From Bacteroidota bacterium (GTDB taxonomy: Bacteria; Bacteroidota; Bacteroidia; NS11-12g; UBA9320): 64,000 nt of DNA. Numbering within the stretch: the stretch's first letter is position 1; the number at the start of each line of letters is the position of its first letter. Made by a program: the position numbers and the translations under genes. Of this stretch, positions 10,901 to 18,175 are shown piece by piece. The notes under the pieces are model-generated. The model made no database searches. It saw only the letters and a list, made by a program, of their open reading frames with translations, and was not told the origin of the DNA. The stretch lies in the NCBI GenBank assembly GCA_024679565.1, contig JAIBDD010000004.1, positions 55,921 to 119,920 on the forward strand. Reading direction: 5' to 3'.

Positions 10901-11102
10901 ATGTGAATCCCGTCTTTTCTAAGAAGAGATAACCATTTGGTAGTTTACAACGAAACAAAACAGCCTCGTGGAATTGTCCCTTGTTTTCTTCAAATAGAAA
11001 TGGTTCAACAGACTGTGGTTGGTGCATAATAGCTCCATAACCCGATTGAAACATCGTTACAAAAAATAGGGTTGTAATAAAAAGCTGAAATCTTAAGTTC
11101 AT
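7998..11102 (-). CDS. DUF7948/SBBP-propeller/PKD T9SS type B secreted protein
   Basis: I choose the ATG at 11102 (MNLRFQLFITT, a normal signal peptide) rather than an in-frame TTG five codons upstream, because that TTG lies inside the promoter -7 element; this gives 1034 residues. Order of domains: signal peptide (1-24); a DUF7948-like N-terminal beta domain (PFLFEENKGQF); an SBBP beta-propeller with repeated blades such as LLWATYVGG, LLGSTYVGG, LKWSTFLGG and LYATYFGG; a PKD domain (FYWDFGDGS); a second Ig-like domain; and a CHU_C domain (NVFTPNGDPTNN, YNRWGELVF, CWDGT) that acts as a T9SS type B sorting signal. A cysteine-rich loop (SVCSSCPDPGNPG) interrupts the last blade. Surface location is inferred; no enzyme activity can be assigned. 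Confidence 0.9.
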   Translation of the reverse strand: MNLRFQLFITTLFFVTMFQSGYGAIMHQPQSVEPFLFEENKGQFHEAVLFRCKLPNGYLFLEKTGFTYLFENQEDKAELMELMHEHSFMGPPQLVTQRSHSIKVSFIGSNSSAQVMGFDTIESYNNYFLGSDPNKWQSHVRSYHHILYTGLYDNIILDFYTDANGFLKYDWRVLANGNPADIKLSINGADSIHIQNDSLYIHTTCGILTETPPVIDPPSHSAIAGQAESNAPSCSFSLDDNVLSYHVYDYPDDMNAPTGGFTVDPALIFSTYSGSRGDNFGFTATYDSKSNLYAGGITDGNQGNYPVTSGAIQKDYGGGGAGVPAAGLPCDITISKYDSAGTNLLWATYVGGFQNEYPHSLVVNQDDDLYILGTSFSEDFPTTITGYDTTYNGVGDIIVTKISEDGTTLLGSTYVGGTDADGLNSNSSLRHNYADDFRGDIIPDETQDIFIATCTKSEDFPLVDAVDTSIKFQEGCLLQLSSDLSQLKWSTFLGGGAQDALFSVKVDLDSVVYVGGGTSSNDLKTTTNAIHKDYLGKVDGYVAALDRKNHVLKEMTYWGTPQYDQVYFIDLNDQGDVFLTGQTNGNIAPSSSTIYGAANKGQFIAKLDTGLSTIKWQTSFGNRSNEIDISPSAFLVDNCEHIYVSGWGSDVDPNLNPGSTVDLETSGNAVQKNTDGNDFYLLVLDKDAEGLLYATYFGGDTTDDHVDGGTSRFDKKGVVYQSVCSSCPDPGNPGHQDFPVTPNAAFTKNLSPRCSNASFKIDLQIKTDVDAYFVPSPIIGCQPLRVDFDNRSDIAQKFYWDFGDGSIDSTTLDPTHTYNTPGVYEIVLTVIDSNTCNISDVFRRKIEVLGQSEADFTFTLDPCTFEASFEMTSEDALTFIWKLDDGTTELEKKFKRTYEPGSVNNVTLVVNEGTLCSDSITKQISTANAAQRDIFVPNVFTPNGDPTNNTYCIDGYLDGCDEFKLWIYNRWGELVFKTEDMKQCWDGTVDNSSSVHPAGTYFYILEVVEGKFGQDQTEPLRKDKRSGTVTLIRD

Positions 11103-11114
11103 TCGCCTAGTTAA

Positions 11115-11122
11115 CAAAGTTA
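11115..11122 (-). promoter_or_regulatory. Promoter -7 element of the SBBP-propeller gene
   Basis: Read on the minus strand this is TAACTTTG, an exact TAnnTTTG match, 12 nt before the ATG at 11102. It implies a leader of only a few nucleotides. No convincing -33 element at the usual spacing. Confidence 0.55.
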
Positions 11123-11177
11123 AGATTCTATTGATTTACAATACGTTGCTTTGGTTTAAAACCTTTGTCAATTCAAG

Positions 11178-11185
11178 TATATTCG
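11178..11185 (+). promoter_or_regulatory. Candidate -7 element of lysS
   Basis: TATATTCG, a one-base variant of TAnnTTTG, lies 16 nt upstream of the lysS ATG. The identical octamer occurs upstream of the gene at 3737, which is why I list it. Confidence 0.35.
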
Positions 11186-11201
11186 CGGAAAATTTACATT
11201 C

Positions 11202-12920
11202 ATGGCTTTAAACGAACAACAGGTTCAACGGCGAGAGTCACTCGCTAAATTGCGCGACTTGGGAATCGACCCATATCCAGCAGAAGAATTTCCAGTAACT
11301 GCGTCGTCTGTTGAGCTAAAAAAACAGTTCGAAGCCAACCCTGAAAACCAACTTTCAGTTTCGTTTGCTGGGCGAATAATGGTGCGTCGAATCATGGGGA
11401 AGGCAAGTTTTGCTGAGCTGCAAGACGAATCAGGAAGAATTCAAGCATACTTTAACAGAGATGAAATATGCCCTGGAGACGACAAGTCGATGTATAACGA
11501 AGTGTTTAAACGACACCTTGATATCGGTGATATAATTGGGGTAACCGGTCATATGTTTCAAACACAAACAGGAGAAACCTCCATCCATGTAACCGAATAC
11601 AAAATATTATGTAAATCGTTGAATCCGTTACCAATGCCCAAGGAAGTTGACGGAAAGGTGTTTGACGCATTTACAGACCCTGAAGCACGCTATAGAATGC
11701 GTTATGTCGATTTACTAGTCAACCCTCAAGTTAAAAAGACTTTTATCGCTCGTTCGAAAGCAATCCGCTCGATGCGAAACTTTTTGGAAAACAAAGGTTA
11801 CTTAGAGGTGGAAACGCCGATACTTCAATCTATTCCTGGTGGCGCAGCAGCACGTCCGTTTATTACGCATCACAATGCCTTAGATATTCCATTGTATTTG
11901 CGCATTGCCAATGAATTATACCTAAAACGGCTGATTGTTGGAGGATTTGAAGGTGTTTTTGAATTCGCAAAGGATTTTCGTAATGAAGGAATGGACAAAA
12001 CCCATAATCCAGAATTTACGCAAATGGAGTTGTATGTGGCCTATAAGGATTACAAGTGGATGATGAACACAACTGAGGAAATGTTGCGTGCTATTTGTAT
12101 TGAGGTCACTGGAAGTGATAAAATCACCTTTGGTGATACAACTATCGATTTTGGTAAGCCATTCGAACGTTTGCCGATTTTTGAAGGAATAAAGAAATAT
12201 ACGGGGCATGACCTAACAGGGAAATCAGAAGAAGAAGTTCGTGAAATAGCCAAAGAGTTACATGTGCCAGTAGATGATACAATGGGCTTAGGCAAGTTGA
12301 TTGATGAAATATTTGGTGAGAAATGTGAGCATCATTTAATTCAACCAACGTTCTTAATGGATTACCCAGTCGAAATGAGTCCATTAACGAAAAAGCATCG
12401 TGATAATCCAGCACTTACTGAGCGTTTTGAGCTTATTATCAATAAGAAGGAAATGGCGAATTGCTATAGTGAGTTAAACGACCCGATCGATCAACGCGAA
12501 CGGTTCGAAGAACAAGCCAAATTGTTGGAACGCGGTGATGACGAAGGAATGTTTTTGGATCAAGACTTTTTACGTGCATTAGAATATGGTATGCCTCCTA
12601 CATCTGGCATAGGAATAGGAATAGACAGGCTTGTAATGCTTTTAACAAATAATGAAAGTATCCAGGAAGTGTTGTTTTTCCCTCAAATGAGACCGGAAAA
12701 AGTGACTCAGCCAGATTCGGCCGATAAGTTTACCGCAATTGGAGTTCCTGAAGAATGGGTTGAGCACTTGAAAGAACTTGGTTTTATTACCGTAAATATT
12801 CTTCGTAAAGAAGATAGTGCCGGCAAGCTTTCTCAAACGTTAAACGGCTATAGAAAGAAAAACAAGTTAGACATAGGTGCCTTAAGCCCTCAGGTGGTAG
12901 AGCAATGGCTTGAAAAATAA
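11202..12920 (+). CDS. lysS: Lysyl-tRNA synthetase, class II
   Basis: Charges tRNA-Lys with lysine using ATP. The N-terminal OB-fold anticodon-binding domain (~50-165) contains [21 protein letters not shown]. The class II catalytic core has motif 1 around [15 protein letters not shown], motif 2 at [16 protein letters not shown] and motif 3 at [12 protein letters not shown]. At 572 residues it is longer than the roughly 500 of E. coli LysS: about 70 residues follow motif 3, including a helical tail ([22 protein letters not shown]) of a kind found in Bacteroidota LysS proteins. It has a candidate promoter and a terminator, so it is likely transcribed alone. Confidence 0.98.
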   Translation: MALNEQQVQRRESLAKLRDLGIDPYPAEEFPVTASSVELKKQFEANPENQLSVSFAGRIMVRRIMGKASFAELQDESGRIQAYFNRDEICPGDDKSMYNEVFKRHLDIGDIIGVTGHMFQTQTGETSIHVTEYKILCKSLNPLPMPKEVDGKVFDAFTDPEARYRMRYVDLLVNPQVKKTFIARSKAIRSMRNFLENKGYLEVETPILQSIPGGAAARPFITHHNALDIPLYLRIANELYLKRLIVGGFEGVFEFAKDFRNEGMDKTHNPEFTQMELYVAYKDYKWMMNTTEEMLRAICIEVTGSDKITFGDTTIDFGKPFERLPIFEGIKKYTGHDLTGKSEEEVREIAKELHVPVDDTMGLGKLIDEIFGEKCEHHLIQPTFLMDYPVEMSPLTKKHRDNPALTERFELIINKKEMANCYSELNDPIDQRERFEEQAKLLERGDDEGMFLDQDFLRALEYGMPPTSGIGIGIDRLVMLLTNNESIQEVLFFPQMRPEKVTQPDSADKFTAIGVPEEWVEHLKELGFITVNILRKEDSAGKLSQTLNGYRKKNKLDIGALSPQVVEQWLEK

Positions 12921-12952
12921 AGAAGGCACTGTACAATACAGCGCCTTCTTTT
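12921..12952. terminator. Bidirectional-looking terminator between lysS and the Spy-like gene
   Basis: Arms AGAAGGC / GCCTTCT (plus an inner CTGT/ACAG pair) form a stem followed by a short T run on the plus strand, starting directly after the lysS stop. It lies between convergent genes and is A-poor on the other side, so its main role is probably lysS termination. Confidence 0.75.
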
Positions 12953-12970
12953 GAACGAGTTTAAGCCAAC

Positions 12971-13768
12971 TTATTCAATATTCATCAGTAGAAATCGGTA
13001 ATATGTAAAAGACGTTTTGTCAACGTTATTCGCTGCTTTACGCCCTTTTTTATGTTTCATACCTCTTCTTGCACATTTACCTTCACAACCATCGGTGTGT
13101 TCAGCCTTTATTTCTTTTATGTCTGCTTCCCAAGTTGCTTTTAAAGGAGCTAAGTCTTCCTCAATTGCTTCAAGTTCAGCCTTGTGGGTAATAATTATTG
13201 GATCTAGTACCGCAGCCATTTTTTCTTTTTTGGCTTTGCGTTCATCCTGACTCAATTTTCCTTTAGTTCCCGATTCTTTATGTGCTTTGCGCATGGCTTT
13301 CACTTCCTTTCGTAACGTGGTAATAGTCGCCTTTTCTTCTTCAGATAGGTTATTGTCAAACTCTGTGCGCTTGGTTTGTAGCGTAGGGTTGATTTGTTCA
13401 TGTTTATACGCTTTTAATGCTTTATGCATTTCCTTGATTTCTGCGCGATGGGCTTCGCGAGACTTTTTTAATATGTCAACCTGCTCATCAGTGAGTATGG
13501 CTTCAATGTCGGTTTTATGTTGTTTGCGCAGTGATTTCATGGCCTCACGGTCTTTATTCAACCTGGCATCCTTCATTTTAATTTTCATGGCCTCCTGAAG
13601 CGATTCTATTTGACTTTCTTGTTCTTCGGTTAAGTCGACAATAGAATCCAATCTTTCGATGTGTTTTTTCATCATCTCGCCGGGATGATGCTGTCCTCTT
13701 GGTCCTTGTGCAATCGCTAAGCTCGCCCCTAGGACAATTAACAAAGCGGTGTTTCTCAATTTTTTCAT
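12971..13768 (-). CDS. Spy/CpxP-like periplasmic helical protein
   Basis: 265 residues with a signal peptide (1-20, ending SLAIAQG). The body is highly charged and helical with two LTxEQ-type motifs seen in Spy/CpxP proteins (DLTEEQESQIESL and ILTDEQVDILKK). Spy-family proteins are periplasmic ATP-independent chaperones or stress sensors. A His/Cys-bearing stretch near the C-terminus (HTDGCEGKCARRGMKHKKGRK) could bind metal; this is inference. It is the last gene of the unit sigma factor / anti-sigma / CnrX-like / Spy-like, 40 nt after the preceding gene, and is probably one of the stress-response outputs. Confidence 0.8.
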   Translation of the reverse strand: MKKLRNTALLIVLGASLAIAQGPRGQHHPGEMMKKHIERLDSIVDLTEEQESQIESLQEAMKIKMKDARLNKDREAMKSLRKQHKTDIEAILTDEQVDILKKSREAHRAEIKEMHKALKAYKHEQINPTLQTKRTEFDNNLSEEEKATITTLRKEVKAMRKAHKESGTKGKLSQDERKAKKEKMAAVLDPIIITHKAELEAIEEDLAPLKATWEADIKEIKAEHTDGCEGKCARRGMKHKKGRKAANNVDKTSFTYYRFLLMNIE

Positions 13769-13808
13769 TTATCTTATTTTTACTAGTTTGACAGTTTGTA
13801 CAAGTAAA

Positions 13809-14210
13809 TTATTCCCGTCTTTGTGGCGGATGTGGTGGTCTTCGTCGATGTTTTCGTTCTTTTAAACGGTTTTCAAAACGCTCGACTTTTTTTACCTGTT
13901 TCTCGTCAAGACCCAATTTTAACTCACTGAAGAGGGTGTCAAATTCAACACGACGTTTCTGAAACATAGTTTGATCCATTTCACGCATTCTATTCATGTG
14001 CTTATTAAAAACGTCGTTAAATGTAACTTGTTGTTCTGGTGTTAAAGACAATTTCTCCTCAAGCCGTTCTTTGAATTTTGGTGGTTTTTGAAATTCGACT
14101 TTTTGATGAATACGTTTCTTCGTAATTCTGCCTGCCGCGAAAAAACCGATAACTACACCCAATGTGAGGCAGATAACACCGATTAAGAGAATTCGTAAAT
14201 TTGTTTTCAT
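13809..14210 (-). CDS. CnrX/Spy-like membrane-anchored periplasmic sensor protein
   Basis: I take ATG 14210 (MKTNLRILLIG) as start, 5 nt after the upstream stop, rather than an in-frame start inside the upstream gene; this gives 133 residues. A single N-terminal membrane segment (residues ~6-24) is followed by a charged helical periplasmic domain with an LTPEQ motif (KLSLTPEQQVTFNDVF) and an Arg/Pro/His-rich tail (RRRPPHPPQRRE). This is the layout of heavy-metal-sensor or Spy-type proteins such as CnrX/ZraP. Placed between a putative anti-sigma gene and a second Spy-like gene, it probably senses an envelope or metal signal and relays it to the anti-sigma protein. No efflux pump gene is nearby to confirm a metal role. 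Confidence 0.7.
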   Translation of the reverse strand: MKTNLRILLIGVICLTLGVVIGFFAAGRITKKRIHQKVEFQKPPKFKERLEEKLSLTPEQQVTFNDVFNKHMNRMREMDQTMFQKRRVEFDTLFSELKLGLDEKQVKKVERFENRLKERKHRRRPPHPPQRRE

Positions 14211-14215
14211 ACGTC

Positions 14216-14521
14216 TTAATTTAATTCTAAGTCCCAAGCACTATATGTGTTGTACGATTGACTAATTTCTATATCACTGTACTCAGATAGACCTAATACT
14301 GAATCAACAGATAAGGTCCCGTCTAATGCGTAAAGCGAAATCAAACAGCCAACAAAACAAGCTGCAGCAACTTTCCATACACGATGCTGCCATAAACTAA
14401 TAATTCTAAATTCTTGATTGCCAAGGGCTCTAATTTTTGCCATCACACCTTCCGTGAAATTTTCACTGAAAACTTCCGAATGTTGTTTTTGTGCGTGTAA
14501 CATTTTTTCTAAATCAATCAT
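14216..14521 (-). CDS. Putative single-pass anti-sigma factor
   Basis: 101 residues: a cytoplasmic N-terminal ~45 residues (MIDLEKMLHAQKQHSEVF), one membrane segment at ~50-66 (VAAACFVGCLISLYAL) and a short acidic periplasmic tail. It overlaps the end of the ECF sigma gene by 8 bp, the classic arrangement for a translationally coupled anti-sigma factor. No zinc-finger (HxxxCxxC) anti-sigma motif is present, so the assignment rests on position, size and topology. Confidence 0.6.
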   Translation of the reverse strand: MIDLEKMLHAQKQHSEVFSENFTEGVMAKIRALGNQEFRIISLWQHRVWKVAAACFVGCLISLYALDGTLSVDSVLGLSEYSDIEISQSYNTYSAWDLELN

Positions 14522-15077
14522 CTTTCAATGTGTATTTGTTTAGGGTTTCTTTCATTTTTTTCATCGCCCTGTTTAGTTTAGACATAACGGTTCCCTCTGC
14601 TATTCCCAACATTGACGAAGTTTCTTTAACCGAGTATCCTTCAATCATGCGCAGCACAACAACACTTCTCGACTCTGGTTTGAGGTGTTGTAGGGCAATT
14701 TGAACCAATTCGTTGATTTCCATTTTTTTGCTTACTGAAGTTTCCTGGGATTCGAACGCGTTATGATGATCCTCTTGTTCGTAAAAGCGGTTTCGGCGTC
14801 TCTTAATCGAAACAAGTTTATTCAGCGATAAATTAATGGCTATTCGGGTGATATAAGTTGAGAGCGTGCTGTTAAAGTTGTATTGTTCAAGGGACTTAAA
14901 TAACCTGATAAATGTCTCTTGGCCAACCTCTTCTGCTGTGTTTTTGTCTTTCACCATTTTAAAACAAATGGCCGCGACTCTATCTTGGTACCGATTTACA
15001 ATATGAGCAAACAATTCTTGTTCACCGTTTAGTATTCGGTAAATAAGTTCCTTGTCGCTATGGTTTGGATTTGCCAA
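14514..15077 (-). CDS. ECF-type RNA polymerase sigma factor
   Basis: 187 residues with region 2 (FAHIVNRYQDRVAAICFKMVKD, then AEEVGQETFIRLFKSLEQYN) and region 4 (LKPESRSVVVLRMIEGYSVKETSSMLGIAEGTVMSKLNRAMKKMK), the helix-turn-helix that reads the -35 box. No ATG is available between the upstream stop and region 2, so translation must start at the TTG at 15077. It heads the four-gene unit running to 12971, whose downstream members look like its membrane anti-sigma factor and periplasmic sensors. It probably controls an envelope-stress or metal response and its own operon. The linker between regions 2 and 4 (RRRNRFYEQEDHHNAFESQE) is charged and unremarkable. Confidence 0.9.
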   Translation of the reverse strand: MANPNHSDKELIYRILNGEQELFAHIVNRYQDRVAAICFKMVKDKNTAEEVGQETFIRLFKSLEQYNFNSTLSTYITRIAINLSLNKLVSIKRRRNRFYEQEDHHNAFESQETSVSKKMEINELVQIALQHLKPESRSVVVLRMIEGYSVKETSSMLGIAEGTVMSKLNRAMKKMKETLNKYTLKDD

Positions 15078-15130
15078 TAGATTACACGCTATTAAAACTT
15101 AGACAATGCATAATCCAAATTGATTCCATT

Positions 15131-16504
15131 TTAGGATGTTGCAAAATGCACTATATTTTCTGTTGGGACTGCCTGTAATTGTGCGTTGAGAATATGCTGT
15201 ATTTCGGCATTGTGTTTTTGAGGAATTATGGTTTCTAAAATATCCTCAATGGTATTTGATTGGTTAAGTGGGTCCACAAAACCATACCCTTTGTAAATGC
15301 CATTTTCGACATAGATAAATGCTTTTTCCTCTCTGACTCTCCCTTTTAACCAAACAAGGTAGGTGCCACACTGCAGGGTAAAGCTTTCAATAGCAGATTC
15401 AACACGTTTGTTGTAGGTTTTAACATCTTCTTTTCCTACACAAATGCCATAACAACGGCCTAGTTGATGATCGAAACAGGCTTCTTTGGTGGTTTGAAGG
15501 CCAGTCATTTTAGAGCATAGGTTGAACGATTCAACAAGTTCTCTCAAAAATGTTTTAGCGCGTGTAGTATTGGAAAACGAAGCAATTGGTTTGTCTAAAA
15601 ATTTTCGATTTTTAACTACGTCCATCCTAAGGACACCTTTTTGGTCGCGATATTGATACAATGCATATCCGGTGCCTGAATACTTCTGAGCTCTGTTAAA
15701 CTCTGGGAAATGATTTTTAATCTCCGCAGCTTCAACCAATAACGCTAAGAATTCTGATCCTGTAATCTGGTAGGTGATGTCGTGAATTTGGTTTTTAAAG
15801 GTCAGCTTGCGCATGCTATTGTCAGCGAAATGACCACTAATACGCGTTCTAATCTCCTTTGATTTGCCTACATAAATGACCTTCCCTTCTGCATTGTGCA
15901 TGTAATATACCCCAGCTTGGTCGGGCAGGTTCTCAAAGGTTTCTCGTGATAAATGTGGGGGTAAACTGCCTTCTTTGTTTTTTCCTTTGGTGGCCATTTC
16001 TACCTTAGACTTGCCTTTATTTAGCAACATCTCCAGCAGAATTGTAGTCGCTTTGGCATCTCCTGTGGCTCTGTGTCTATCGTGAATAGGTATGTTTAAC
16101 GACACACAGAGTTTGCCTAAGCTATAAGATTTTAAACCTGGAAATATTTTACGACTCAGGCGTACCGTGCAGGCTTTTTTGCGCCTAAAATCTGCGCCAA
16201 GTTCTTTAAACTCACTTCGAATAATGTTATAATCGAAGGCAACATTATGGGCTACAAAAACGCGATTTTCTGTTATTTTATGGACTTCTTTAGCAATTTC
16301 AAAAAAACGTGGGGCACTGGCCACCATGTCGTTGTCAATTCCGGTGAGCTTAGTTATAAAAGGGGGAATCGAACATTCTGGATTGACCAATGATGCGTAA
16401 GATTCTACAATCTTTTTCTGTTCGTCATCGTAAACATAAATGGCTACCTCAGTAACTTTATTTGATTGACCAGTAGTTTCTATATCAACAACGGCGTATT
16501 GCAC
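15131..16504 (-). CDS. DEDDh exonuclease fused to a GIY-YIG nuclease domain
   Basis: 457 residues. Residues 1-165 are a DnaQ-like 3'-5' exonuclease: ExoI DIETTG, ExoII HNVAFDYN and ExoIII HRATGDAKAT, with all acidic ligands and the catalytic His present. Residues ~195-275 are a GIY-YIG domain of UvrC/Cho type (GVYYMHNAEGKVIYVGKSK, then RISGHF). The remaining ~180 residues include a DHQLGRCYGICVGK motif like that after the UvrC GIY-YIG domain. This architecture is known in bacteria and is thought to act in DNA repair, cutting like Cho and trimming; the pathway here is inference. The start is GTG at 16504, 4 nt from a promoter -7 element, so it is probably transcribed independently of the paa operon that ends 30 nt upstream. 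Confidence 0.9.
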   Translation of the reverse strand: MQYAVVDIETTGQSNKVTEVAIYVYDDEQKKIVESYASLVNPECSIPPFITKLTGIDNDMVASAPRFFEIAKEVHKITENRVFVAHNVAFDYNIIRSEFKELGADFRRKKACTVRLSRKIFPGLKSYSLGKLCVSLNIPIHDRHRATGDAKATTILLEMLLNKGKSKVEMATKGKNKEGSLPPHLSRETFENLPDQAGVYYMHNAEGKVIYVGKSKEIRTRISGHFADNSMRKLTFKNQIHDITYQITGSEFLALLVEAAEIKNHFPEFNRAQKYSGTGYALYQYRDQKGVLRMDVVKNRKFLDKPIASFSNTTRAKTFLRELVESFNLCSKMTGLQTTKEACFDHQLGRCYGICVGKEDVKTYNKRVESAIESFTLQCGTYLVWLKGRVREEKAFIYVENGIYKGYGFVDPLNQSNTIEDILETIIPQKHNAEIQHILNAQLQAVPTENIVHFATS

Positions 16505-16508
16505 TAAA

Positions 16509-16516
16509 CAAAGTTA
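16509..16516 (-). promoter_or_regulatory. Promoter -7 element of the exonuclease/GIY-YIG gene
   Basis: On the minus strand TAACTTTG, an exact TAnnTTTG match, ends 4 nt before the GTG start codon. Transcription would begin at or next to the start codon, giving a leaderless mRNA. Confidence 0.55.
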
Positions 16517-16534
16517 TATAATCTACAATAAGAC

Positions 16535-17038
16535 TTACACAGGTTTGAACCCTTCAAAAGCTTGCTTGCAGTTGTTGCAGTAATGCAAACTTCTGCATAA
16601 CGTAGGACCAAATGGGCTTTTTAACATGGTGTTTCTGCTAGAGCAATAAGGGCAAGGCGTGTCTGACAATACATCTAATTCCATGTAGCCCACATTTTGT
16701 TTAGGAGGAGCTAAACCATGTTTTAGCAGGGCTTCTCGGCCTTCTTCAGAAATCATGTCTGTTGTCCATGTCGTTTCGAAACTCGTATTAACAGATACGG
16801 AGCCAATTCCATCCACCTTGTTCAGGCGTTCTTTCACTAAATCTTCCATTATTTTTAGTGCCGGACAACCTGCAAAAGTAGGCGTTAGCGTCACATGAAC
16901 GTCGTTGGACTCAGTAATCGAAATTTTGGTAACAATGCCTAAATCTACGATAGAAATAGGGGGTATTTCAGGGTCTTTAACTTCCTTAAGGAAATTTCTA
17001 ATATCTACTTCGCTATATTGAATGTCGACGTTATCCAT
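16535..17038 (-). CDS. paaD: 1,2-phenylacetyl-CoA epoxidase subunit D (PaaD)
   Basis: 167 residues from ATG 17038, which shares one base with the paaC stop (TAATG). The N-terminal ~105 residues are a MIP18/DUF59 domain (LKEVKDPEIPPISIVDLGIV, then LTPTFAGCPALK), and the C-terminus carries four cysteines in two CxxC pairs (CPYCSSRN and YCNNCKQAF), the layout of PaaD/PaaJ. PaaD is thought to help mature the iron centres of the PaaABC(E) ring epoxidase, which turns phenylacetyl-CoA into its ring 1,2-epoxide. Last gene of the paa unit. The reductase gene paaE is not in the window. Confidence 0.93.
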   Translation of the reverse strand: MDNVDIQYSEVDIRNFLKEVKDPEIPPISIVDLGIVTKISITESNDVHVTLTPTFAGCPALKIMEDLVKERLNKVDGIGSVSVNTSFETTWTTDMISEEGREALLKHGLAPPKQNVGYMELDVLSDTPCPYCSSRNTMLKSPFGPTLCRSLHYCNNCKQAFEGFKPV

Positions 17039-17805
17039 TACCAATCGGCAGTTGGGTCAATCGAATACACTTCGGTCATTTCGTCTAATAGTGGTTGTAA
17101 ATGTGCAGTGTGCTGTCCTTTGCGACCACCATAAACAGGAGAAACGCCATCAGGGATTGACAAACCAGCTTTATCCAAAAGTGCAGTTACTTCTTGCAAC
17201 CATTTGGCCTCTAAAGCTGCTTCTCCTTCAAAAATATTTACTTCTTTTAAGACGTCTTCAGCCGCACCAGGTTCGAAAATGCCGAGAGCCAAAGGCCAAG
17301 CTTCATTTAGCGCATTTTGCATTCTTGCCTTGCTTTCTTCATTGCCTGTGGCCAGTTGTTGAAGCCAAGTATTGGCATGCATGGTATGGTATTTAATCTC
17401 ACCTTTAAATTTTCTAGCCAATTGAGCCAGATTTTCGTAACTCGAATCTACCAACATTTCAAATCTAATGGCCTCAGCCATGTCGAATAAAAAGTGTCTT
17501 ATTAAGCTAAAGTCATATTCACCAATAGGTAATTCTACCAAATGGCAACTGTGGAACTGGTTTTCGTTTCTGGTAAACGCAACTGTGTCTGCGTCTGCTT
17601 CACCCAGCTCATGTAACAAATTATACAAATGTTCGCTTTGACCGAGTTTGTCTTGAGCCATACTACTGAAAGCGATATCTTCTTCAAGAATTGGCCCTAA
17701 GCCTGTCCATTCACTATTTCTATGACCAATTATCAATTGATCGTCAGCCATCTTATATATTAAGTCTTTGGCTGCCTCAACGTGTTTGTCGTTAAAAAAA
17801 TCCAT
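17038..17805 (-). CDS. paaC: 1,2-phenylacetyl-CoA epoxidase subunit C (PaaC)
   Basis: 255 residues, ferritin-like helical fold. PaaC is the structural partner of catalytic PaaA in the bacterial multicomponent monooxygenase of the phenylacetate pathway. Recognisable stretches are YKMADDQLIIGHRNSEWTG, then AFSSMAQDKLGQSEHLY and NEAWPLALGIFEPG. It starts one base after the paaB stop and its own stop overlaps the paaD start, so translation of B, C and D is tightly coupled. Confidence 0.95.
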   Translation of the reverse strand: MDFFNDKHVEAAKDLIYKMADDQLIIGHRNSEWTGLGPILEEDIAFSSMAQDKLGQSEHLYNLLHELGEADADTVAFTRNENQFHSCHLVELPIGEYDFSLIRHFLFDMAEAIRFEMLVDSSYENLAQLARKFKGEIKYHTMHANTWLQQLATGNEESKARMQNALNEAWPLALGIFEPGAAEDVLKEVNIFEGEAALEAKWLQEVTALLDKAGLSIPDGVSPVYGGRKGQHTAHLQPLLDEMTEVYSIDPTADW

Positions 17806-17806
17806 G

Positions 17807-18175
17807 TTATCCTTTTACTCGTTCCTTATATGCTTTTATGCGGTCCATTACCTTGTAAGATGCTGGATCACGATGAAATTTCTCTGGTGTTGTTTCAAAA
17901 ATATCTTGATCAAAATAATCTGTCGCAGAAACATGCTCAGAAGCCACAACCCAGATGTTGGCGGTTTCACCTCTTCTTGCATACTGTTCTTTTGCATACA
18001 GGATTGCCATATCAGCATTTGGTGCATGCACGATGCCTACGTGCAGGTGTTGCTGTCCGCGTTTGGTTTGGTGAAAAACTTCATACGTCTGGAATTGATC
18101 CATTTCTTTCAAAGGTTCAATTGGGTCGTGCGTAAGTTTCGCTCGGTCAATTCGGGGGTCTAAAGACTTTATCAT
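17807..18175 (-). CDS. paaB: 1,2-phenylacetyl-CoA epoxidase subunit B (PaaB)
   Basis: 122 residues. The PaaB core is clear: YEVFHQTKRGQQHLHVG, then AKEQYARRGETANIWVV. PaaB bridges PaaAC modules in the epoxidase complex. An N-terminal ~25-residue extension (MIKSLDPRIDRAKL) precedes the core; this or a later start is possible. The ATG at 18175 overlaps the stop of the T9SS-protein gene by ATGA, so PaaB translation appears coupled to a secreted protein instead of directly to PaaA. Confidence 0.93.
   Translation of the reverse strand: MIKSLDPRIDRAKLTHDPIEPLKEMDQFQTYEVFHQTKRGQQHLHVGIVHAPNADMAILYAKEQYARRGETANIWVVASEHVSATDYFDQDIFETTPEKFHRDPASYKVMDRIKAYKERVKG

Noticed and set aside
17768..18163. Plus-strand open frames across the paa genes
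   Set aside because: They oppose well-recognised paa coding sequence and contain no family motif; shadows of the real frame.
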